Positions 1 through 5,195 of a stretch of DNA of 6,734 nucleotides are shown piece after piece; within the stretch, counting starts at the first letter, position 1, and the number at the start of each line of letters is the position of its first letter. Location of the stretch: contig JAICTR010000168.1 in the NCBI GenBank assembly GCA_025936275.1, positions 1-6,734 on the forward strand, in the 5' to 3' direction. The stretch comes from Burkholderiales bacterium. GTDB taxonomy: Bacteria > Pseudomonadota > Gammaproteobacteria > Burkholderiales > Usitatibacteraceae. The position numbers and the translations under genes were made by a program. The notes beneath the pieces are model-generated. The model ran no database searches and was not told the DNA's origin. It saw only the letters and a program-made list of their open reading frames with translations.

Positions 1-540
1 CGCACGATCCTTCCCACGCTGATCGCCCTCCCCAAGCCGCTGGTGCTCGATGCGGATGCGCTCAATACGATCGCGGCCAACGAGGTGTTGCAACGAGAAT
101 GGCGCAACGCACGCAAGGGCCCGACGATCCTCACGCCCCACCCCGCGGAGGCGGCGCGGCTCCTCGCCACGACGACCGCGAGCGTGCAGGACGATCGCCT
201 TGCGGCGGCGCTCGAGATCGCGCGGCGCTTCGACGCGCACGTGGTCCTCAAGGGCGCCGGCAGCATCTGCGCCTTCGCCGACGGCACGTGGTCCGTCAAC
301 GCGACCGGCAATCCCGGCCTTGCGACGGCGGGAAGTGGCGACGTCCTCGCGGGTATCATCGGCGCGTTGCTCGCACAGGGAATGGAACCGCGCCGCGCGC
401 TGCAGTACGCGGTGTGCCTGCATGGCGCCGCGGCCGATGCGTGCGTGGCACGCGGGCTCGGCCCGGTGGGACTCACGGCGAGCGAGATCGCGATCGAGGC
501 GCGTGCGGTGCTCAATCGCTGGCTTGCGGGGGATCGATGA
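1..540 (+). CDS. nnrD: NAD(P)H-hydrate dehydratase (NnrD / YjeF C-terminal domain), 5' truncated by the window edge
   Basis: ADP- or ATP-dependent (S)-NAD(P)H-hydrate dehydratase, which restores NADH/NADPH that has been hydrated by heat or side reactions. The frame is open from base 1, so 179 residues of the C-terminal part are visible. Family marks in order: LVLDADALN (bases 40-66), the TPHPAEAARLL segment (about 133-165), VVLKGAGS (about 241-264), and the nucleotide-binding/catalytic stretch GNPGLATAGSGDVLAG, whose GSGD (bases 331-342) carries the expected catalytic aspartate. HGAAAD follows near the C-terminus. A full NnrD domain is about 280 residues, and many bacteria fuse it behind an NnrE epimerase domain; the missing N-terminus prevents telling which form this is. 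Its stop codon overlaps the start of crcB, so the two are probably translated together. Family identity is very secure. Confidence 0.95.
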   Translation, partial: RTILPTLIALPKPLVLDADALNTIAANEVLQREWRNARKGPTILTPHPAEAARLLATTTASVQDDRLAAALEIARRFDAHVVLKGAGSICAFADGTWSVNATGNPGLATAGSGDVLAGIIGALLAQGMEPRRALQYAVCLHGAAADACVARGLGPVGLTASEIAIEARAVLNRWLAGDR

Positions 541-929
541 TGCAATCGTTCGTGGCAGTGGGCGCGGGAGCGGCGATCGGCGCGTGGCTGCGCTGGGGGC
601 TGGGCACCCTGCTCAACCCGGTCTTCCCCACGATTCCCCTCGGCACGCTCGCGGCGAACCTGCTCGGCGGCTTTCTCATGGGCATCGCGATGGCGGTGTT
701 CAGCCACTACGAGGCGCTGGGGCCCGAGGCGCGCCTTCTCGTCACCACCGGATTCCTCGGCGGGCTCACCACGTTCTCCACCTTCTCGGCGGAAACCGCC
801 ACGCTCCTCACGCGCGGCCAGCTCGGCTGGACCGGCGCCCTCGTCGCGCTGCACGTCGTGGGCTCCGTCGCGCTCACGCTCGCGGGCATCGCGCTCGCGA
901 GCTTCGCCTTCGGCGCGAGGCTGCGATGA
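537..929 (+). CDS. crcB: Fluoride ion channel/exporter CrcB (Fluc)
   Basis: Small membrane channel that lets fluoride leave the cytoplasm; the family works as a dual-topology dimer. The 130-residue length is normal. Four hydrophobic segments are visible (about residues 4-24, 34-55, 66-86, 97-122). Signature motifs: GAxxGAxxR near residues 11-19, GTLAANLLGG (36-45, with the conserved Asn41), and GFLGGLTTFSTFSAE (72-86), which holds the central sodium-site Gly/Thr and the phenylalanines that line the fluoride path. Two adjacent ATG codons compete. The one at 537 gives a 4-base ATGA overlap with nnrD. The one at 540 gives a 1-base overlap and sits better (6 nt) behind the GGGGGA ribosome binding site at 528-533. 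The product differs by one Met only. Because the upstream region is nnrD coding sequence, there is no room for a fluoride riboswitch directly before this gene. Confidence 0.95.
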   Translation: MMQSFVAVGAGAAIGAWLRWGLGTLLNPVFPTIPLGTLAANLLGGFLMGIAMAVFSHYEALGPEARLLVTTGFLGGLTTFSTFSAETATLLTRGQLGWTGALVALHVVGSVALTLAGIALASFAFGARLR

Positions 930-1249
930 ACGGCGAGTTCCTGCGCTTCTACACGCACGAGGATCGCAAGGTTGGCGGCGTGCTGCTCTACGAATGGCTG
1001 CTCGGCGAAGCGAAGCGCCTCGGCATCCACGGCGGCACCGCGTTCAAGGCGATGGCGGGCTTCGGGCGCCATGGCGTGATGCACGAGGCGAAGTTCTTCG
1101 AGCTCGCGGGCGACCTCACCGTCGAGGTGGAATTCATCGTCACCGGCGACGAAGCGCAAAAGCTCCTCGACGCGGTGTCGGCCGCGAAATTGCGCATCTT
1201 CTATGCGCGGGTCCCCGCGCGGTTCGGCGTGCTCGAAGGCGACGCCTGA
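926..1249 (+). CDS. DUF190 family PII-like protein
   Basis: A 107-residue soluble protein of the DUF190 (COG1993) family. Features seen: the N-terminal strand EFLRFYTHEDRKVGG (4-18), a helix with LYEWLLGEAKRLGI (21-34), the family-typical GGTAFKAMAGFGRHG (36-50), then a FELAGDLTVEVEFIV strand region (about 58-72) and a C-terminal helix. Known of the family: structures show a PII-like ferredoxin fold, a fold often used to sense small ligands and regulate transporters, but no function is proven. The start ATG overlaps the crcB stop by four bases (ATGA at 926-929), with a GAGG ribosome binding site at 917-920, so production is coupled to crcB. I infer a role as partner or regulator of the fluoride channel, based only on position and fold. 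The family call is strong; the function is unknown. Confidence 0.88.
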   Translation: MNGEFLRFYTHEDRKVGGVLLYEWLLGEAKRLGIHGGTAFKAMAGFGRHGVMHEAKFFELAGDLTVEVEFIVTGDEAQKLLDAVSAAKLRIFYARVPARFGVLEGDA

Positions 1250-1251
1250 AT

Positions 1252-1271
1252 AAAGGGGACAGCCCCCTTTT
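1252..1271. terminator. Inverted repeat, probable bidirectional terminator between DUF190 gene and trxC
   Basis: AAAGGGG (1252-1258) pairs perfectly with CCCCTTT (1264-1270) around a 5-nt loop. The plus-strand copy ends in TTTT (1268-1271); the minus-strand copy ends in TTT followed by A. It lies 2 nt after the DUF190 stop and 1 nt after the trxC stop, exactly where two convergent genes would share a terminator. The stem is short (7 bp) and the U tracts are short, so efficiency is uncertain. The GGGGACAG core also resembles a dispersed intergenic element (see findings). Confidence 0.6.
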
Positions 1272-1272
1272 G

Positions 1273-1707
1273 CTAGAGGTTGGATTCGATCCAGCGCACG
1301 AGGCCGCCGACGTCGGTGATCGCGCCCGCCTGCCGCGCCGCCTCGCGGCCGCCCTTGAAGAGGATCATCGTCGGGATGCCGCGGATGCCGTAGCGCGCCG
1401 CGATTTCCGGCGCCGCCTCGGTGTCGAGCTTCGCGAGGCGTACCCGCGGCTCGAGGCGCGCGGCGGCCTGCTCATAAGCGGGCGCCATCATGCGGCATGG
1501 GCCGCACCACGCGGCCCAGAAATCGACCACCACGGGAAGGTCGCTCGATCCGACCTGACGATCGAAGCTTTGCGCGGTGAGCACCGCCGGGTGCCCTTCG
1601 AAGAGACGTTGCTTGCACTTGCCGCAGACCGCGGCAGCCAGCCGCTCGCGCACGACGCGGTTCACGGCCGCGCAATGGGGGCAGACGACGTGCAGGGCGT
1701 CGGACAT
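1273..1707 (-). CDS. trxC: Thioredoxin 2 (zinc-type thioredoxin TrxC)
   Basis: A 144-residue cytoplasmic disulfide reductase, close to the usual TrxC length of about 140. The N-terminal extension has two cysteine pairs, CPHC (9-12) and CGKC (28-31), the zinc-binding module that separates TrxC from thioredoxin 1. The thioredoxin fold follows: VVVDFWAAWCGPC with the active-site pair Cys68 and Cys71, and RGIPTMILF with the cis-proline Pro112. TrxC takes electrons from thioredoxin reductase and, in bacteria where it has been studied, is linked to oxidative stress defence. It is convergent with the DUF190 gene and divergent from ETF-QO, so it is a single-gene unit. I see no strong ribosome binding site before the ATG and no clear OxyR site in the short leader. 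The call is very secure. Confidence 0.96.
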   Translation of the reverse strand: MSDALHVVCPHCAAVNRVVRERLAAAVCGKCKQRLFEGHPAVLTAQSFDRQVGSSDLPVVVDFWAAWCGPCRMMAPAYEQAAARLEPRVRLAKLDTEAAPEIAARYGIRGIPTMILFKGGREAARQAGAITDVGGLVRWIESNL

Positions 1708-1712
1708 CGCTT

Positions 1713-1721
1713 TGCTATGAT
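1713..1721 (+). promoter_or_regulatory. Extended -10 promoter for the ETF-QO gene
   Basis: TG at 1713-1714, one spacer base, then TATGAT at 1716-1721 matches an extended -10 (TGnTATAAT) at five of six hexamer positions. It lies 48 nt before the ATG at 1770, giving a predicted transcript start near 1728 and a leader of about 40 nt. No good -35 is seen at 16-18 nt spacing, which extended -10 promoters tolerate. It is one of the few AT-rich spots in this GC-rich region. It overlaps the 5' leader of trxC on the other strand, so the two promoters may interfere. Confidence 0.5.
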
Positions 1722-1769
1722 TCCCTCATTGCCTGCGACCCCTCGCCGCCCGGCGAAAGTTCCCGCCCC

Positions 1770-3413
1770 ATGCCCGAACGCGAATCGATGGCCTACGACG
1801 TGGTCGTCGTGGGCGCCGGCCCATCCGGCCTCGCGGCGGCGATCCGCCTGAAGCAGCTCGCGGCGGCGGCGGGCAGGGAGATCTCGGTCTGCGTGCTCGA
1901 AAAGGGCGCCGAGGTCGGCGCGCACATCCTTTCCGGCGCGGTGATCGATCCCGTCGCGCTCGCGGAGCTCTTCCCCGATTGGCAAGCGCAGGGCGCGCCG
2001 CTCGAGCAGCCGGTGACGGAAGACCGCTTCCTCTTCCTTTCCGCGCGCGGCGCGTGGAAGGTGCCGCACGCCCTGCTCCCGGCCTGCTTCCGCAACCAGG
2101 GCAACTACGTCGCGAGCCTCGGCAACCTGTGCCGCTGGCTCGGGCAGCAGGCCGAAGCCCTCGGCGTCGAGGTCTACGCCGGATTCGCGGCCGCGGAAGT
2201 GCTCTTCACCGAGGATGGCCGGGTGCGCGGCGTGGCGACCGGGGACATGGGCATCGGCCGCAACGGCGAGAAGACCGCGCGCTACCAGCCGGGCATCGAG
2301 CTGCATGCGAAGTACACGTTCTTCGCCGAAGGCGCGCGCGGCCATCTCGGCAAGCGGCTGCAGGAGCGCTTCGCGCTTCGCGAAGGCCGCGATCCGCAGG
2401 TCTTCGGGATCGGCGTGAAGGAACTGTGGGAAATCGCGCCCGGGAAGCACGTCCCCGGCCTCGTGATCCACACCGCGGGCTGGCCGCTCGATCGCGACAC
2501 GTACGGCGGCTCGTTCCTCTATCACATGGCGCAGGGCAAGGTCGCGGTGGGCTTCGTGGTGGGGCTCGGCTACGCGAATCCGTACCTGAGCCCGTTCGAG
2601 GAATTCCAGCGCTACTAGGCGCATCCCGCGATCCGCGGCTTCTTCGAAGGCGCGCGGCGCATCTCCTACGGGGCGCGCGCGATCGCCGCGGGCGGCCTGC
2701 AGTCGCTCCCCAAGCTGGTCTTTCCGGGCGGCGCGCTGGTGGGCGACGAGGCGGGCTTCCTCAACGCCTCGCGCATCAAGGGCACGCACGCGGCGATCAA
2801 GTCGGGAATGCTCGTGGCCGAGGCGGCGTTCGAGGCGCTCGGCGCCGGGCGAAGCCACGACGCGCTCGAAGCGTACCCGAACGCGTTCCGCGCGAGCTGG
2901 CTGCACGACGAGCTGCATCGCGCGCGCAACTTCAAGCCGTGGATGTCGAAGGGCCTCTACACCGGCACGCTCATGGTCGGCATCGACCAGCTGCTGTTCC
3001 GCGGACGCGCGCCGTGGACGCTCGGCCATGCCCAGGCGGACCACGAGACCCTCACGCCCAAGGCGAAGGCGATCCCGATCGAGTACCCGAAGCCCGACGG
3101 GGTGCTCACGTTCGACCGGCTTTCGTCGGTGTTCGTCTCGAACACGAACCATGAAGAGGACCAGCCGGTGCACCTGCTCCTGAAGGATCCCGCGGTCCCG
3201 ACCACCGTGAACCTGCCGGTTTACGCCGGTCCGGAGTCGCGTTACTGTCCCGCAGGGGTCTACGAGTTCGTGAACGAAGCGGGCACGGCGCGGCTGCAGA
3301 TCAACGCGGCGAACTGCGTGCACTGCAAGACCTGCGACATCAAGGACCCGACGCAGAACATCGATTGGGTGGTGCCCGAAGGCGGGGGCGGGCCGAACTA
3401 TCCCGACATGTGA
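1770..3413 (+). pseudogene. Electron transfer flavoprotein-ubiquinone oxidoreductase (ETF-QO), interrupted by one in-frame TAG at codon 283
   Basis: ETF-QO is an inner-membrane-associated enzyme that passes electrons from reduced ETF (fed by acyl-CoA and amino-acid dehydrogenases) through FAD and a 4Fe-4S cluster to ubiquinone. Reading across the TAG gives 547 codons, the normal family length. The N-terminal half has the FAD motif VVVVGAGPSG (11-20, GxGxxG at 15-20), Glu44 ending the second strand, GAHILSGAVIDP (50-61), GNYVASLGNLCRWLGQQAEALGV, and GWPLDRDTYGGSFLYH. After the stop the same frame continues with the family sequence AHPAIRGFFEGARRISYGARA, then KLVFPGGALVGDEAGFLN, IKGTHAAIKSGMLVAE, and a C-terminal cluster site: Cys493, Cys516, Cys519, Cys522 in CPAGVYE and CVHCKTCDIKDP. 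As read, translation yields a 282-residue fragment without the Fe-S domain. The first possible restart is a GTG at 2739 with no ribosome binding site, and it would lack FAD binding. The start at 1770 (MPERESM) matches the family; Met at 1788 is an alternative. Family identity is near certain; whether the gene is truly broken is open. Confidence 0.93.
2616..2618 (+). other. In-frame amber codon inside the ETF-QO reading frame
   Basis: The codons read Tyr-TAG-Ala-His-Pro. In homologues I remember (for example the human QRWKHHPSI stretch) this position is lysine, and AAG to TAG is one base change. There is no frameshift: conserved protein sequence runs right up to and directly after the codon. 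trxC and the CBS gene in this window also end with TAG at family-normal lengths, so TAG is used as a real stop here. Confidence 0.9.
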
Positions 3414-3425
3414 CCTTGTCCTGTG

Positions 3426-3431
3426 AGGAGG
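3426..3431 (+). promoter_or_regulatory. Shine-Dalgarno site that fixes the CBS protein start
   Basis: AGGAGG is a perfect consensus, 6 nt before ATG 3438. A GTG at 3423 opens the same frame but overlaps this site and would add five residues (MRRLA) with no ribosome binding site of its own, so ATG 3438 is preferred. Confidence 0.85.
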
Positions 3432-3437
3432 CTCGCG

Positions 3438-3869
3438 ATGAAGACGGTAGCCGAACTGCTCAAGGCGAAGCCGGCGCGCATCGTTACGGTGCCGCCGGAG
3501 ATGACCGTGCTGGACGCGATCAAGGTGCTCGCCGCCGAGGACGTGGGCGCGGCGATCGTGATGTCGGGCACGCGCCTCGCCGGCATCCTCTCCGAGCGCG
3601 ACTACACGCGCAAGGTGATCCTGCAGGGGCGCTCCTCGAACAGCACGCGCGTCGAGGAGATCATGACGGCGAACGTGGTGTGCGTCACGCCGCGCACCAA
3701 GGAGCGCGAATGCATGGCGCTCATGGTGGACAAGCAGATCCGCCACCTGCCGGTGCTCGACGAGGGGCGCGTGGTGGGAATGGTCTCGATCCGCGACATC
3801 GTGAGCGACATCATCGCGGACCAGGATTTCACCATCGAGCAGCTGGAGCATTACATCAGCGGACAGTAG
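3438..3869 (+). CDS. Tandem CBS-domain protein
   Basis: A 143-residue soluble protein made of two CBS domains and little else (a Bateman module). CBS1 covers about residues 12-62 with the adenosine-ligand motif GILSERD (49-55). CBS2 covers about 72-128 with TANVVCVTP, IRHLPVLDEG (101-110) and GMVSIRD (114-120). Such modules bind AMP, ATP, NAD or related nucleotides and act as energy sensors; stand-alone versions are common in proteobacteria and their targets are mostly unknown. The gene starts 24 nt after the ETF-QO stop with no terminator between, so it can share that transcript, and its strong ribosome binding site allows independent translation. A link to respiratory or energy state is inference from position alone. 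The short C-terminal tail (FTIEQLEHYISGQ) is typical of this subgroup. Confidence 0.92.
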   Translation: MKTVAELLKAKPARIVTVPPEMTVLDAIKVLAAEDVGAAIVMSGTRLAGILSERDYTRKVILQGRSSNSTRVEEIMTANVVCVTPRTKERECMALMVDKQIRHLPVLDEGRVVGMVSIRDIVSDIIADQDFTIEQLEHYISGQ

Positions 3870-3891
3870 GGATTCTTCGACCAGCGGGAAC

Positions 3892-3932
3892 GGCGTTGCA
3901 GCGGACGATCGCGTGAATCGCCGCTGAACGCC
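3892..3932. other. 16-bp imperfect hairpin between the CBS and DUF4337 genes
   Basis: The 5' arm 3892-3909 pairs with the 3' arm 3917-3932 in blocks of 6, 6 and 4 bp (GGCGTT/AACGCC, CAGCGG/CCGCTG, CGAT/ATCG). Only two single bulged bases interrupt it (G3898 and A3905, both on the 5' arm), and the loop is CGCGTGA (3910-3916). No T run follows on either strand, so it is not a classic intrinsic terminator. It starts 22 nt after the CBS stop and ends 19 nt before the DUF4337 start. It could be a terminator helped by Rho, an RNA-stability element, or a dispersed palindromic repeat. Confidence 0.7.
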
Positions 3933-3951
3933 AACGGGCAAAGGGGAGCCG

Positions 3952-4518
3952 ATGTCGGGGCACGGCATCCACGTGCATGGGGCGCACGACCATGCGCTGG
4001 AACACGAGGCGCACAAGGGCGGCCTCGCGCAGCAGATCGCGATCTTCACGGCGGTGCTCGCCACCGTCGGCGCCATCGTGAGCTTCTTCGGCGGCGATAC
4101 GCAGAACAAGGCGCTGCTCTACAAGAACGAGGCGGTGCTCAAGCGCGCGGAAGCCTCGGACCAGTGGAACTTCTACCAGGCGAAGAGCATGAAGCAGAAC
4201 CTCGCCGAGCTCGCCGCGTCGATCGCGGCCGATCCCGCGAAGGCCGAGGCCTACCGCAAGGAGGCGCAGCGCTACGCGGGCGAGAAGAAGGAGATCGAGA
4301 AGCAGGCGCGCGCGCTGGAAGCCGAAGCGCTGCAGTTCAGCGCGAAGAGCCAGCACGCGCTGCATCCGCACCACCTGCTCTCGATCTCGATGACGCTGCT
4401 GCAGATCGCGATCGCCCTCGCCTCGGTCACCGTGCTCACGCAGAAGCGCTGGCTCCTCGTGGGCGCCGGCGCGAGCGCCTTCGCCGGCGCCGTCCTCGGC
4501 ATCGTCGCCTGGCTCTGA
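3952..4518 (+). CDS. DUF4337 family membrane protein
   Basis: A 188-residue protein with a His-rich N-terminus (seven His in the first 21 residues, none in the membrane part), a first membrane segment at about 26-46, and a long charged helical region at about 50-138 that is probably coiled coil. Two more membrane segments follow near the C-terminus (about 142-162 and 168-187). The stretch NEAVLKRAEASDQWNFYQAKSMKQNL in the first part of the helical region is the hallmark of DUF4337; the family has no known function. An AGGGG ribosome binding site (3942-3946) lies 5 nt before the ATG. The stop is only 14 nt before the ABC ATPase start, so it may be the first gene of an operon with the transporter. 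Whether the His-rich segment binds metal is not shown. The family call is strong; the role is unknown. Confidence 0.85.
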   Translation: MSGHGIHVHGAHDHALEHEAHKGGLAQQIAIFTAVLATVGAIVSFFGGDTQNKALLYKNEAVLKRAEASDQWNFYQAKSMKQNLAELAASIAADPAKAEAYRKEAQRYAGEKKEIEKQARALEAEALQFSAKSQHALHPHHLLSISMTLLQIAIALASVTVLTQKRWLLVGAGASAFAGAVLGIVAWL

Positions 4519-4532
4519 CGCGCGCCGCGCCC

Positions 4533-5195
4533 ATGCTGCGGGTGCGCGGGCTCGTGAAGCGCTTCGGGCCCGGCGCGCCGCTCCTCGACGATCTGTCCCT
4601 CGACCTCGCGCGCGGCGAGTGGTGCGCGATCGTGGGCGAATCGGGATCGGGAAAGTCCACGCTCCTCAACGTGATCGCCGGGCTCGAGCACGCAGACGCG
4701 GGAGAAATCGAAATCGCGCGCCGGCCGCGCGACCCGCGCGACGACGACGCGCTCGCCCTGTGGCGCCGGCGCGACGTGGGATTCGTCTTCCAGGCGTTCC
4801 ATTTGCTGCCGTACCTCGATGTCGGCGGCAACGTGGCGCTGCCGCTCGCGCTCCTCGGCGTGCCGAAGGCCGAGCGCGAGGCGCGGGTCGAGAGCGCGCT
4901 CGCCGCCGTCGGGCTCGCGGGATTTGGGGGGCGCCGTCCGGCGACGCTCTCCGGCGGCGAGATGCAGCGCGCGGCGATCGCGCGGGCGCTCGTGCATCGT
5001 CCGGCGCTGGTCCTCGCCGACGAGCCCACCGGCAACCTCGACGAGGCGAGCGCCGACGCGGTCCTCGCCTGCCTCGGCAACGCGGTGCGCGAGGCGGGCG
5101 CGGCGGCGCTCATGGTGACGCACTCCGCCGCCGCCGCGGCGCGCGCCGACCGCGTGCTGCGCCTCGCGCATGGCCGGCTCGAGGCCCTGCGGTGA
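4533..5195 (+). CDS. ABC transporter ATP-binding protein (LolD/MacB-type)
   Basis: A 220-residue cytoplasmic ATPase subunit of normal length. All catalytic motifs are present: Walker A GESGSGKST (35-43), Q-loop Gln87 in FVFQAFHLLP, signature LSGGEMQR (139-146), Walker B LVLADEP (159-165) with catalytic Glu164, D-loop NLDE (168-171), and switch His197 in MVTHS. The FQAFHLLPYLDVGGNVALPL stretch and DEPTGNLD are typical of the LolD/FtsE/MacB group, whose members drive FtsX-type permeases. No ribosome binding site is visible before ATG 4533, which lies 14 nt after the DUF4337 stop, suggesting coupled translation. The next gene overlaps it by four bases and encodes the matching permease. The substrate cannot be read from this subunit. 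Confidence 0.95.
   Translation: MLRVRGLVKRFGPGAPLLDDLSLDLARGEWCAIVGESGSGKSTLLNVIAGLEHADAGEIEIARRPRDPRDDDALALWRRRDVGFVFQAFHLLPYLDVGGNVALPLALLGVPKAEREARVESALAAVGLAGFGGRRPATLSGGEMQRAAIARALVHRPALVLADEPTGNLDEASADAVLACLGNAVREAGAAALMVTHSAAAAARADRVLRLAHGRLEALR

Noticed and set aside
50..925. Upstream extension of the DUF190 frame through nnrD and crcB
   Set aside because: The family-typical protein begins at ATG 926 with its own ribosome binding site; the upstream part is Arg/Ser-rich out-of-frame noise.
2616..2618. Pyrrolysine or general TAG reassignment
   Set aside because: Other genes here end at TAG at normal lengths, ETF-QO is not a known pyrrolysine protein, and the aligned residue is an ordinary lysine.
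2739..3413. Separate 224-residue gene starting at GTG 2739
   Set aside because: It begins in the middle of a conserved ETF-QO segment, has no ribosome binding site, and is in frame with the upstream half; it is the C-terminal part of one gene.
3952..4020. His-rich N-terminus of the DUF4337 protein as a metal-resistance or nickel-chaperone signature
   Set aside because: DUF4337 members commonly have a charged, His-containing start, and no metal transporter or regulator lies nearby; too weak to assign a function.
1662..4109. 815-codon open frame on the minus strand, antisense to ETF-QO and the CBS gene
   Set aside because: It is a shadow frame of GC-rich coding DNA: very rich in Arg, His and Ala, no recognisable domain, and it spans several real genes and the start of trxC.
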